Source: Gammaproteobacteria bacterium (GTDB lineage: Bacteria > Pseudomonadota > Gammaproteobacteria > SZUA-229). From it: a stretch of 40,374 nucleotides of DNA. The notes beneath the pieces were generated by a model. That model was not told the origin of the DNA, did no database searches, and was given only the letters and a program-made list of their open reading frames with translations. Below are positions 1 through 9,256 of the stretch, in pieces; the first letter of the stretch is position 1; each line of letters starts with the position of its first letter. Position numbers and translations under genes: made by a program. The DNA lies in assembly GCA_024277705.1 (NCBI GenBank), contig JAJRUQ010000088.1, positions 1 to 40,374 of the forward strand, given 5' to 3'.

Positions 1-84
1 AGAAGTTTTAAGTTGTAAGTTTAAAAACATAAATCAAAAGAAGCTTGTTAAACATAAGGTTATCCAGTTTTTGACTTTCTACTT

Positions 85-137
85 ATAACTTAAAACTTTT
101 AACTTACAACTTCTCTTTCTGGCCGATCTGAGACATT
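85..137. repeat. 53-bp dispersed direct repeat, left copy (partner 40295-40347)
   Basis: ataacttaaaacttttaacttacaacttctctttctggccgat[c/g]tgag[a/c]catt; 51/53 identical to the copy near the window's right end. Confidence 0.9.
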
Positions 138-220
138 CTTCCAATCACACAATTATGATTTAAAAGTCAATAAATAGATATTTTATTTATATAATTGATA
201 AAAAAATCAACTATTATAAT

Positions 221-248
221 TTGACTTATTTATCAAATAAGATATTAT
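221..248 (+). promoter_or_regulatory. Candidate hipBA promoter overlapped by a palindromic operator
   Basis: TTGACT - 16 nt - TATTAT, overlapped by palindrome CTTATTT-ATC-AAATAAG (225-241); a second dyad TTGAT-N6-ATCAA lies at 195-210. Confidence 0.5.
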
Positions 249-277
249 TAAAGCTCTAATATGACATTTATATCACA

Positions 278-520
278 ATGAATGAATCCAGCATCATCAA
301 CGACATTATAGAAGCCGCAAAAGCCCGGAATATCAGCCAGGGTGAACTGGCTGCCCGTGCCGGTATTCGCCAGGAAACCCTGTCTCGTGCAAAAAAAAAT
401 GCCAATCTGCGTTTCAGCACGGTTGAACAACTGGCGCAGGTTGCCGGTCTCAAATTAAAACTGATTGCCGACAACCCGGTGGCCGATAAAATACAGGATG
501 GCACCCTGTTCCCGTCATGA
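278..520 (+). CDS. hipB: XRE-family HTH antitoxin, HipB-like
   Basis: 80 aa; HTH pattern ISQGELAARAGIRQETLSRAKKNANLRFSTVEQLAQVAGLKLKL; directly upstream of a HipA-like gene. Confidence 0.8.
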   Translation: MNESSIINDIIEAAKARNISQGELAARAGIRQETLSRAKKNANLRFSTVEQLAQVAGLKLKLIADNPVADKIQDGTLFPS

Positions 521-544
521 GTATCAACAGACAAACACAGGCCA

Positions 545-1924
545 ATGAGTACTGACCGCGAAGCTGTTATCTGGACACGACTCGGTGGCAAACCTAACCG
601 CATGGGACGGCTTTATGTTACCGATAAAGAATGCCGCTTTACCTATGATGACGATTATTTGCAACTGCAGCAGCCGGGTCTGGGTCTGGTGTACGCACCG
701 GAATATTATGGCAACACCACCATCAGCCGCGAACGCAAAAAACCGTTTGATTTATTCCCGCCAATACAGTCATTAATTCCCCCCCGGCAAAATGATAATT
801 TTCAGCGCAACCTGGCACTGAAATACTTGCAGAAAAAACATGGCCAGCAATTTTCCAGCCTTGACATGACCAGCTTTGATGCTGACTGGGAAATATTAAA
901 AGTTTCCGGCCACGGCGGCATCGGCCACCTTGATGTGTTTGAAGATGACCATTGCGCCGACAGCTGGTACAACAATCCGCCAGCGCATGAATTAATGGAA
1001 ATAACAGACGAACTCGGCTTTTCCCTGAAGCAGTTCATGACCTGGTTTGAAGAAGATATTGAAGTCTTCATCCGGACTGTCGGCCCTACCCCCAGTGTTG
1101 GCGGGGCCATTCCCAAATTACTGTTATCCATACCCGAGTCAGGCTGGGATGGTCGCATCGGTTTACCGACCCGGCAGAAAACACCGGGCATTATTGATGT
1201 TGTTTTAAAATTTGAACAAAGCACACGTTATCCCGGCATTATTGAACTGGAAATGCTAACGCTGGAAATACACCGTGAAGCGGGGTTTGATGTGCCACGC
1301 TACTGGCCCTGTTTTTTCAAGGGCATGCCGGCACTGGCAATAGAACGTTTTGATCGCGACCAGAACAATACACCACTGTACTGTGAATCATTGTATTCTA
1401 TTCTTGCTTCCGGTATACCACTGAACAATCATTACGATTACCGCTACGACCTGATTGCGCAGGCACTGGACTTATCTCCGGTGGAAATAGTCAGTCATAT
1501 AGCAGAAGCAAAAGAACATTTATTCCAGCGTTTGCTGATGGCATTATTAACCGGCAACGGTGACCTGCATCTGGAAAATCTGTCTATTACCTGCATACAG
1601 AATAAAAAAACTTTTTCAAAAATATATGACCCGGCACCAATGCGTGCTTATGCACAGCACGATATGTTAAGTGTCATGCCTTTTGGTGATTACGGTGAAA
1701 CCCCGGAGGATGCGGATACCGCAATCAACTTAAAACAGGCAGTTTACCGGTTTGCTAAAAACTGTGGCTTAAACACAGCACTATGCGATAGCCATATTGA
1801 AACAGCGCTTTCACAAACAGCCGACTTCAACCATAGAGTAAAGCAACTGACAACGGTACACGATGAAAATAAGGAACGGTTAATAAAACGAACAGAAAGT
1901 GTACGTCTTAAACTTTCGGCCTGA
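545..1924 (+). CDS. hipA: HipA-family serine/threonine kinase toxin
   Basis: 459 aa; HipA-type catalytic motif LLTGNGDLHLENLSI and YDPAP; follows hipB-like gene by 24 bp. Confidence 0.85.
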   Translation: MSTDREAVIWTRLGGKPNRMGRLYVTDKECRFTYDDDYLQLQQPGLGLVYAPEYYGNTTISRERKKPFDLFPPIQSLIPPRQNDNFQRNLALKYLQKKHGQQFSSLDMTSFDADWEILKVSGHGGIGHLDVFEDDHCADSWYNNPPAHELMEITDELGFSLKQFMTWFEEDIEVFIRTVGPTPSVGGAIPKLLLSIPESGWDGRIGLPTRQKTPGIIDVVLKFEQSTRYPGIIELEMLTLEIHREAGFDVPRYWPCFFKGMPALAIERFDRDQNNTPLYCESLYSILASGIPLNNHYDYRYDLIAQALDLSPVEIVSHIAEAKEHLFQRLLMALLTGNGDLHLENLSITCIQNKKTFSKIYDPAPMRAYAQHDMLSVMPFGDYGETPEDADTAINLKQAVYRFAKNCGLNTALCDSHIETALSQTADFNHRVKQLTTVHDENKERLIKRTESVRLKLSA

Positions 1925-2001
1925 ACACTACGGCCGGATGCTGGACTTTCCGTACATAGCCCGGGTTTAAATATTACCTTCAGCGGGAGATGCAAACACA
2001 A

Positions 2002-3150
2002 TCACTGCTGATCACTATCAGTATGCGGGGCATCACTGAATACAGCATTACGACCGGCATCTTTAGACTGATACATGGCTTTATCAGCCTGCCTGGAAAG
2101 TGTATCGATATCAGACTGTCCTGATGTCACACCAAAACTGGCGGTAAGGGAAAATTCCTGATTATCAAATTTAACCGCCGTATCAGAAATTACCACACGT
2201 AATTCATCTGCCAGCTGAGCTGCATGCTCAGTGGTTGTCGCTGGTAGCAACATGGCAAACTCTTCACCACCAATACGGGCAAACACATCTGACTTCCGTA
2301 GTCGTTGCAACAGAATTTCTCCAATTTTCTGTAGTGCAAAATCACCTGCAGCATGACCAAAACAGTCATTTATCACTTTGAAATTATCGATATCCATCAT
2401 GATCATAGCCAGTGGTTTTTTATTGCGTTGTGCCTGACTGACCAGCACTTTACCAAATTCATAAAATGCCCGACGATTATATAAACCGGTTAACTCATCA
2501 ATACGTGCCAGCTTTTCTGCATTCTCCTTGGATTTTTCAAGTTCGTGCGTCATTAATAAATTTTGATGAAGTGTTGAGCCGATCGCTTTGGTTGCACGTA
2601 TAGAAGAAATAAAAAAGACAATGGCACCAATTGCCAGTCCTGTAAGAACAATATTATTTTGTAAAACAAACCAGAATGTTATTGGTAACAGGAGTGCCGC
2701 AATGGTTGATAATGTCATTATACGGTGGGTTGAATAAACCGAAATAGCACCACCGGACATGCCCATTAAAAAAGAAAAAACAGCTACCTGATATAGCGGA
2801 TAATCCAGCGGCATAATAAGCACACTACCGATACCCCAGGTAAAAGAGGACAGCATCAGTGTTATAAAATAAGGCTTTTCCCAGACCAGCACATCTTCTC
2901 CCTGAGGCAGCAAACGGCGGTAACATGTAAAAATATACAGCCTCGCTATGGCAGTAAGCAAAAGAATAGTAAACCAGCCAAGCAACACCCGGTGATCCTG
3001 AACCGGCCATAATATTACAGACAGCAGCAGAGCATTAAAAACACTGATAAAAATCGCCGGATATGACTGGCGATACAATAACTGCAATTTTTCAGCATGC
3101 ACCAGCCCGGAAAAAGCTGCAGAGGCGTTTATTTTTTCAGAAAGAATCAT
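2002..3150 (-). CDS. Membrane-bound diguanylate cyclase (GGDEF)
   Basis: Several N-terminal hydrophobic segments; DELTGLYNRRAF..., active-site GGEEF with an upstream RKSD (RxxD I-site) five residues before it. Confidence 0.92.
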   Translation of the reverse strand: MILSEKINASAAFSGLVHAEKLQLLYRQSYPAIFISVFNALLLSVILWPVQDHRVLLGWFTILLLTAIARLYIFTCYRRLLPQGEDVLVWEKPYFITLMLSSFTWGIGSVLIMPLDYPLYQVAVFSFLMGMSGGAISVYSTHRIMTLSTIAALLLPITFWFVLQNNIVLTGLAIGAIVFFISSIRATKAIGSTLHQNLLMTHELEKSKENAEKLARIDELTGLYNRRAFYEFGKVLVSQAQRNKKPLAMIMMDIDNFKVINDCFGHAAGDFALQKIGEILLQRLRKSDVFARIGGEEFAMLLPATTTEHAAQLADELRVVISDTAVKFDNQEFSLTASFGVTSGQSDIDTLSRQADKAMYQSKDAGRNAVFSDAPHTDSDQQ

Positions 3151-3274
3151 AAGTTACTGTATTTTATAAATAAAAGCATGCGTAAATAATAGCTGAAGAA
3201 GCACACTAAAGCATATAGAAATTGCGCATACCCTATATTCCCAGAAAAACCACCGGGGTAATAATAAGCAATCG

Positions 3275-3781
3275 CTATAAATGGTTGTGATTGCCATACT
3301 TTTCATTATCACTAACTACCTTATTTATTTTTTTTATCAATGTTTGTATATGACCGGAATTAGCTGAAAAATCAGCCTTGCCTTTCCGTGACTTTGATTT
3401 TATATACAGGGAGGATTTATTATTATCCAGCGCGCTCACATGAACAAACACATCATCCTCAAACAAAAACAGGCGGGTACGCACAATCAGGCTCACATTC
3501 AAACTGTCACTATCATGACTGACAATATTCCAGCCCAGCTCACTAGCCGCCAGTAATACATGTTTAAATAATTGATCTGCATCTATCTGATACACCGGCG
3601 TGCTTAATTCTTTAAACTCATGATCGTCTGCCGTTACCGCAATATTTTTTGTTAAAAAAACAGTTAGCCGTTTACTAAAACCCGGCGCTTCTAACAGGTT
3701 TGCCTGATTAATAAATAACGTAAACGAGATCGCACTAATAATAAAGATAATAATAAATATTACGATTTTTAGAATTGTCAT
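3275..3781 (-). CDS. DUF1499-like membrane-anchored protein
   Basis: N-terminal TM; VYQIDADQLFKHVLLAASELGWNIVSHD...SLYIKSKSRKGKADFSANSGHIQTLIKKI resembles the DUF1499 pattern. Confidence 0.6.
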   Translation of the reverse strand: MTILKIVIFIIIFIISAISFTLFINQANLLEAPGFSKRLTVFLTKNIAVTADDHEFKELSTPVYQIDADQLFKHVLLAASELGWNIVSHDSDSLNVSLIVRTRLFLFEDDVFVHVSALDNNKSSLYIKSKSRKGKADFSANSGHIQTLIKKINKVVSDNEKYGNHNHL

Positions 3782-4188
3782 TTATTTCTTCCCATTTTAT
3801 TTTTTTACCATGCATTATTTCTGCATCTTCAAACTAAACACAGCAAGTAGCTATCATTTATAAACACCTGAAAACAGCGTCTGTCATACACAATGAATTT
3901 AGCGCCAATACATTTAAAACGCAATCATATCTTACTAATCACCATGGTGTTAGCAAACAAGGTTTTTTCCGAAAATTTCTTTTAATAACAACTGCTGCCC
4001 CGTTAACGATGAGTGACATATTAAACCTAACAGTCTTACCGTACACACTTGAACAGTTTCTGTCACCAACAGCACATGCTGAATCAGTTTTGCTCTATTA
4101 AATAAAATCCCGGATTGCAGTTTTATGTTGATTTACTTCCTGCTTTCAAATAAATCATCATTAATCGCTATTCTTTTATAAATATCAT

Positions 4189-4217
4189 TTGACAGCAGGT
4201 GATATTTAAATCACTAT
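4189..4217 (+). promoter_or_regulatory. Candidate sigma70 promoter of the eamA leader
   Basis: TTGACA (4189-4194) - 17 nt - CACTAT (4212-4217). Confidence 0.4.
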
Positions 4218-4239
4218 CAGACGATGAAAAATTCAACAT

Positions 4240-4374
4240 GCCACACTGCAGCGGCTCTTATGGTTGTGCGTATCCTCTGGAAACGCAGTTTGTGGCCTGT
4301 TGTCTATCGATTATAATAATAACTATAAAAATAGATTACCTCAAAGGCCACTGCAAACACAGCGGCCTTTTTTT
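4240..4374 (+). promoter_or_regulatory. Candidate attenuator/riboswitch-like leader upstream of the EamA exporter (or terminated sRNA)
   Basis: Mutually exclusive pairings: 4240-4249 with 4285-4296; 4288-4298 (GTTTGTGGCCT) with 4345-4357 (AGGCCAC-tgc-AAAC); 4343-4353 with 4360-4370 (terminator). Confidence 0.45.
4343..4374 (+). terminator. Rho-independent terminator
   Basis: AAAGGCCaCTG-caaaca-CAGcGGCCTTT followed by TTTT. Confidence 0.8.
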
Positions 4375-4473
4375 ATGTCCATGAATGGACGGTATTGCGC
4401 AAAGAGCCAGGGAGGCGGTGCGCTATGTCCATGGATGGACGGTATTGCGCAAAGAGCCAGGGAGGCGGTGCAC
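4374..4473. repeat. Two tandem copies of a 50-bp repeat
   Basis: tatgtccatg[a/g]atggacggtattgcgcaaagagccagggaggcggtgc[g/a]c at 4374-4423 and 4424-4473; contains the GTCCAT..ATGGAC dyad. Confidence 0.9.
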
Positions 4474-4537
4474 CCGGCCGCGATAGCACCACCTGAATAT
4501 TATAAATACAAACACACACTAACAAAGGAGCAAAAAA

Positions 4538-5443
4538 GTGTCAGTCACCATATCATATCTTACGGTAATACTTATCTGGAGTACTACACCGTTAGCCATT
4601 CAGTGGAGTGGCCATGATGTTGGCTTTCAATTCGGCGTTGCTACACGTATGGCCATCGGTCTGCTGGCCCTGATATTATTGCTGCGTCTGATGAAAATCG
4701 AACTCCCCTGGCACAGAAAAGCCCGCCGTATCTATCTTATAAGCGGAATCAGCCTGTATATTGCAATGAGTTTTGTTTACTGGGCGGCGCAATATATTCC
4801 CAGTGGCTGGATCTCCGTAGTGTTTGGTTTTTCCCCGATACTGACCAGTGTCATGGCCAGCCTGATACTCAAGGATCAGACCTTATCAGGCACCCGCTTG
4901 CTCGGTATGCTGACAGGTTTTAGCGGCCTGATTTTTATCTTTATCGAAGGCTTATCCATATCAACCATGGTTATGTTAGGTATTGCGGCAACCACTATCA
5001 GTGCAGCCACCCAGTCTCTGGGTTCGGTTTTACTGAAACAGCAGCAACCGAATTTTCATCCGATTGCAATTACGGCGGGCAGTCTTGTTATTGCGCTACC
5101 TTTATTTATATTCAATCTGCTACTTGCCGGTGGCCTGCCGGAGACAATACCGGTAAAGTCGGCACTGTCGATATTATATCTTGGCTTGATAGGCTCCGCA
5201 GTTGGCTTTCCACTGTATTTTTATCTGCTGAAAAATCTCAGTCCGGAGCGGGTCGCCATCATTACCCTGATAACCCCGGTAACTGCTTTATTACTGGGCT
5301 CATATTTAAACGATGAATATATCAGCAGTAAAGTCTGGCTGGGCACAGCACTAATCCTGAGCGGACTGGCTGTTTATGAATATGGCAAATATTTACCGCA
5401 TGTAAAAAAGTGGAAAATCCGCTGGTTACAAAAACCATTGTGA
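4538..5443 (+). CDS. EamA/DMT-family exporter
   Basis: 301 aa, about 10 hydrophobic segments, internal two-fold EamA-like pattern (VYWAAQYIPSGWISVVFGFSPILTSVMASLILKDQ; VGFPLYFYLLKNLSPERVAIITLITPVTALLLG). Confidence 0.85.
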   Translation: MSVTISYLTVILIWSTTPLAIQWSGHDVGFQFGVATRMAIGLLALILLLRLMKIELPWHRKARRIYLISGISLYIAMSFVYWAAQYIPSGWISVVFGFSPILTSVMASLILKDQTLSGTRLLGMLTGFSGLIFIFIEGLSISTMVMLGIAATTISAATQSLGSVLLKQQQPNFHPIAITAGSLVIALPLFIFNLLLAGGLPETIPVKSALSILYLGLIGSAVGFPLYFYLLKNLSPERVAIITLITPVTALLLGSYLNDEYISSKVWLGTALILSGLAVYEYGKYLPHVKKWKIRWLQKPL

Positions 5444-5524
5444 AACAGTGAATTTCAGGCCGGATAATAATATTAGCCTTGTATTAGGGCAGGACGCCTA
5501 TAGTGCATATGACTACGGATGGAC

Positions 5525-5553
5525 GGTAACAGGATGATGCAGGAACTGTTACC
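5525..5553. other. Intergenic inverted repeat/hairpin
   Basis: GGTAACAG (5525-5532) / CTGTTACC (5546-5553), no U tract. Confidence 0.5.
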
Positions 5554-5597
5554 GGGCAACGGTTATCGCGTAAATAAAAGCACGAAAAACGTTTTAC

Positions 5598-5623
5598 TTC
5601 GCGCCTTTTGCGTCCTTCGCGGC
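5598..5623. repeat. Dispersed repeat (ttcgcgccttttgcgtccttcgcggc)
   Basis: Reverse complement matches 40148-40173 (gccgcgaaggacgcaaaagacgcaaa) with few mismatches. Confidence 0.75.
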
Positions 5624-5684
5624 TAAAACAGTTTTTAGCTGAAAGTCCGCTGATGACCGTGTTGAGTTATTCACATCAATCGTA

Positions 5685-6599
5685 TCAGGAAGGAAGAAAA
5701 TCGATTGGATAGGTTACCGTAATAACCGGCACGTCTTTACTGGCGAATTTGAATTTTTTAATTTTAGACAGCAATCTTTTTTCCAGTTTTTTATGACCGA
5801 GTTCGCTGGAAACAATAATGCATTTGGTAACGGTTCCATTGGGCGCAATGGTTAGCTCAACAACAATTTTTCCCTGCAGTGATGGATCTTTACGTAGCTC
5901 ACGGTTATAAATACTGAAGATAACCCCTTTGTTTTTCTGGAAAACACGTTCAATTTCTTCCTGATTACGACTGGCCGTGCGTGAAGTCTGCTTTGCAGTT
6001 TTAGCGGCTATCTGGCCACTGCTTTCAATACTACTGGTAACCATGGAGGTTTTTCGCTGAGTCAGTTCACTGCTGCTTATCTTGCGATTAAGTGTATCTG
6101 TTTTGATTCCTTCACTGCCTTTTGATGCTTTCGCCATTAACATATCACTGGTGGAGATAACCGTTTCCGCCTGTTTCCCCGTTTTCACCTGGGTCTGGTC
6201 GGTAATATCTGAAAAATCAAAACTTTCTCTGAGATCGGCCAGTTCATCACTCAAAGCGATCAAGCCTGACTGCTGTGCTGTTTTTTTAGCCGCAGCACGA
6301 CTATCCGCTTTAGCGACCGGCCTGGGTTTCGGTTTTTTTACTGCTTTAGTTTTTACTTCAGGTTTTTTAATGACCTTTTTTAGTGGCGGTGGTGGCGGTA
6401 TTTTTTTCTTTTCCTGAAGCAGTTTAGCAAGACGAGGCGCGACATCAGCCAGTTGTTTTTGCTTCACTTCAGGCAGTGTCATATTATTCAGGATTATACC
6501 CAGCAGTAAAAAAACAGAAATAAATACAATGACCAGGCGTTTAAACAACCGGTCTTCCCTGCCCTCCACCCAGGGTAAATTCATCTCCGTCGTTATCAT
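5685..6599 (-). CDS. TonB-like / AgmX-PglI C-terminal domain protein (energy transducer)
   Basis: Start chosen at MITTEMNLPWVEGRED; single TM, Pro/Lys-rich linker (PPPPPLKKVIKKPEVKTKAVKKPKPRP), C-terminal IYNRELRKDPSLQGKIVVELTIAPNGTVTKCIIVSSELG; downstream of exbD genes. Confidence 0.8.
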   Translation of the reverse strand: MITTEMNLPWVEGREDRLFKRLVIVFISVFLLLGIILNNMTLPEVKQKQLADVAPRLAKLLQEKKKIPPPPPLKKVIKKPEVKTKAVKKPKPRPVAKADSRAAAKKTAQQSGLIALSDELADLRESFDFSDITDQTQVKTGKQAETVISTSDMLMAKASKGSEGIKTDTLNRKISSSELTQRKTSMVTSSIESSGQIAAKTAKQTSRTASRNQEEIERVFQKNKGVIFSIYNRELRKDPSLQGKIVVELTIAPNGTVTKCIIVSSELGHKKLEKRLLSKIKKFKFASKDVPVITVTYPIDFLPS

Positions 6600-6600
6600 A

Positions 6601-7098
6601 TTAACTTTCTGAGGCCGTGGTTTTCTGATTAACAGCAAAGGACAGATTAGTATACTCAGCACCTGCACAGGTCAGCATAATCTTTTTAAGCAGAGCATAG
6701 GAAATATTTCTGTCACCCATGATAGTGACCCCTTTTTTATCGGTAATACCATCATCAGTCAAAGCAAGTTCTTTTAAGGCCGTAAATAATGGTTTAATGG
6801 TTTTTGACTGATTAGCCATGGCGGACTCAACACTGATAACTGTTTTTCCCTGCAAACTGATGTTCTCATTATTCACCGCAATTACCAGATTTCTGGCAGG
6901 AAATTTCTCTGAGCTGGAATCCGGCAGCCTGATATTTTTGGGTGAAGGCAATACTTCAGCATTGGTGGCATTCACCAGTAGGAAAAATACCAGAATGGTA
7001 AAAATGTCCATCAATGAAACCATATTTAATGATGCATTGCGGTCATTTTTACGTGCATGGTGTTGCTGCATTCGTTTAGCGCGGCGTGACATTTTCAT
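6601..7098 (-). CDS. ExbD/TolR-family biopolymer transport protein
   Basis: Short N-terminus, single TM NMVSLMDIFTILVFFLLVNAT; adjacent to TolQ/ExbB-like gene. Confidence 0.85.
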   Translation of the reverse strand: MKMSRRAKRMQQHHARKNDRNASLNMVSLMDIFTILVFFLLVNATNAEVLPSPKNIRLPDSSSEKFPARNLVIAVNNENISLQGKTVISVESAMANQSKTIKPLFTALKELALTDDGITDKKGVTIMGDRNISYALLKKIMLTCAGAEYTNLSFAVNQKTTASES

Positions 7099-7116
7099 AA
7101 TATTGCGGTCCTTGAA

Positions 7117-7611
7117 TTACCGGGGTGCATCACCGATAGAAATATCCGGGAATAATTCTGCATTAACCATTTCACCCTCGTAAAGCGTCTTAAATGAGCG
7201 TGCATTATCCATCACCTGGATCAGGTCATCATAGATGGTGTCCTGCTCAGACAAAATAGTCATATTGGTTTTATCGGGAAACCGAGCCTTCACCTGCTTC
7301 AGGACCTGTTTAAACAGGCCATAGTTGTGACCCGTCTCAAGTTTTTCAATGCGTTTTATCAAGCCACCTTTATTATCAGACAGGATTAATGCATCTTTTC
7401 GAATACTTACCCGTAATTCAAACGGTGGATTTTTTTCATTCTGACTGTTCTGACTACCGGGCTTGGGCAAATTCAGATCCAGTATCGTGATATGGGTAAA
7501 CACTGCGGTCATCAATAAAAACGGCACCAGAACCACCATCAGGTTCATAAATGCGGTGATATTAAGTTCAACTGACGGATGCTTTTTTCGCCCCCGGCTT
7601 CTACTGTGCAT
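7117..7611 (-). CDS. ExbD/TolR-family biopolymer transport protein
   Basis: ELNITAFMNLMVVLVPFLLMTAVFTHITILDLNLP pattern. Confidence 0.85.
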   Translation of the reverse strand: MHSRSRGRKKHPSVELNITAFMNLMVVLVPFLLMTAVFTHITILDLNLPKPGSQNSQNEKNPPFELRVSIRKDALILSDNKGGLIKRIEKLETGHNYGLFKQVLKQVKARFPDKTNMTILSEQDTIYDDLIQVMDNARSFKTLYEGEMVNAELFPDISIGDAPR

Positions 7612-8254
7612 TACCCTGTGGTCCTGAATTTTTGAATTTAGTCAGTTGATTGACAAAACGCACAGTAGCCATTTCAAGACTGTCAATAATTTCTGTGGTT
7701 TTGGTTTGTAACAGGGTATAAAACACCAGCAGAGGTATGGCAACAATCAAACCGAATGCAGTGGTATTCATCGCCACCGAAATACTGGTTGAAAGAATTT
7801 CTGCCTTCATCGAAGGATCCACCTGGGCCACTGCGGTAAATGCTTTTATCAAACCGATAATAGTGCCGAGCAGTCCGAGCAAGGTAGCAATATTGGCAAA
7901 CATGGCAAGATAATGTGTCCGTTTTTCCAGTCGCGGAATAGCTTCCATGATGCTTTCCTCCATAGATGCTTCGATATCTTCCCGGCGTCTGGCCGATTTA
8001 AAATTACCCAGGCCCTGGGCAAGTATTTTACCAACCGTGGCGCTTGATTCTGACGTTATCTGCATAACACCTTTCACTTCGCCTTTTTGCAACATGGGCA
8101 TGATTTTCGCCAGCACCTTGCGGTTTTTATTTTTCGCCGCAGTGAGATAAATGTAACGTTCAACCGTTATGGTCAAACCTATCGCCAGTACCAGCAGAAT
8201 GGGGTACATAAAAGGCCCACCAGACTGGAAAAATCGAATTACGGTATCAAGCAT
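7601..8254 (-). CDS. MotA/TolQ/ExbB proton-channel family protein
   Basis: LEKRTHYLAMFANIATLLGLLGTIIGLIKAFTAVA...AMNTTAFGLIVAIPLLVFYTLL, classical TolQ/ExbB pattern. Confidence 0.93.
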   Translation of the reverse strand: MLDTVIRFFQSGGPFMYPILLVLAIGLTITVERYIYLTAAKNKNRKVLAKIMPMLQKGEVKGVMQITSESSATVGKILAQGLGNFKSARRREDIEASMEESIMEAIPRLEKRTHYLAMFANIATLLGLLGTIIGLIKAFTAVAQVDPSMKAEILSTSISVAMNTTAFGLIVAIPLLVFYTLLQTKTTEIIDSLEMATVRFVNQLTKFKNSGPQGNAQ

Positions 8255-8342
8255 GAGGAGTCACTCCGTGGTTAAAAACGAACCCGTCAAGAGTTCTGTA
8301 AATTATTGCCAAATTAGTAGTCATAAGAATAATCGCCGACTT

Positions 8343-8660
8343 TCAGTTAGGTTTTTTGTCAGGTGAAGCATAGATTTTGTTATAAAACTCAAGTTCACGT
8401 TTAAAAGTGGATCGATCCACCGGTTTAAAAGGGTCATCTAGAACGCTGGTAAAATCAGGGGTACTGAGTGATACCTTTTCGGAAGCTTTCCAGGGCACAA
8501 TGTACAGTACTTTGGGTAATTCCTTATTACCAATAATGGCGGTACCATCCATTTCCAGCCGCTGTTCCGCCAGCACCGGCGAGCACAGGACAAGCATGCT
8601 GATAAACAAGGAACTGCCAATAATGTTTTTCTGGCCAAAAACGGTTTTGAACTCTATCAT
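8343..8660 (-). CDS. Small exported protein of unknown function
   Basis: 105 aa with signal peptide (SSLFISMLVLCSPVLAEQ); lies between TPR and TolQ genes. Confidence 0.7.
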   Translation of the reverse strand: MIEFKTVFGQKNIIGSSLFISMLVLCSPVLAEQRLEMDGTAIIGNKELPKVLYIVPWKASEKVSLSTPDFTSVLDDPFKPVDRSTFKRELEFYNKIYASPDKKPN

Positions 8661-9256
8661 TTAGCGATATCCTTCTGCTTGTCAATTCTACGCTTGATAT
8701 CAATTAACCACTTTTCAACATCTTTATTACTGTTAGCAGTCAACTGCTGATACTTCTCATACTGTGCAAGTGCCTGTGGCAGATCCTGCAGATAAATATC
8801 AAGCAGGATACCAAGGTTTAAATACGCATTGGCATAACCCGGGTCAGCATCAATAGCCTTTTCATAATTCAACTTTGCCTGCTGGAACTGCCCCTGCTGC
8901 CGTTGAATAACTGCAAGATGAGTATAGGCGATGGCATCATTTTTATCCTGTTCTATGGCATTTAAAAATGCCTGTTTTGCCTGCTCGTTATCCTGTTTAC
9001 TCACATACAACAGACCCAGGTTGGTATAAGCGTGTTTAGCAGCAGGATTTTGTTTCAATAACTGCTCAAACTGTTCGATGGCAAGATCTGTCTTACCGGC
9101 TGTTAAAGACTCATTTGCCTGCTTATACAGCTTCAGCTGAGCATCTTCAGCAGCACTGACTGTTTCCGGAACACTCTGACAGGCAGACAGAATACAGGCA
9201 ATCAGTACCAGCACCAGGGCACGAATCAAACCGTTGATAATACTGCTATTGTACAT
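8657..9256 (-). CDS. TPR-repeat lipoprotein
   Basis: Lipobox LSAC; repeated TPR helices (AKHAYTNLGLLYVSKQDNEQAKQAFLNAIEQD, AIAYTHLAVIQRQQGQFQQAKLNYEKAIDADPGYANAYLNLGILL). Confidence 0.88.
   Translation of the reverse strand: MYNSSIINGLIRALVLVLIACILSACQSVPETVSAAEDAQLKLYKQANESLTAGKTDLAIEQFEQLLKQNPAAKHAYTNLGLLYVSKQDNEQAKQAFLNAIEQDKNDAIAYTHLAVIQRQQGQFQQAKLNYEKAIDADPGYANAYLNLGILLDIYLQDLPQALAQYEKYQQLTANSNKDVEKWLIDIKRRIDKQKDIAK

Noticed and set aside
4264-4617. 117-aa ORF spanning the leader, terminator and 50-bp repeats
   Set aside because: Crosses a strong terminator and the tandem repeats and overlaps the start of the eamA gene; no protein-like signature.
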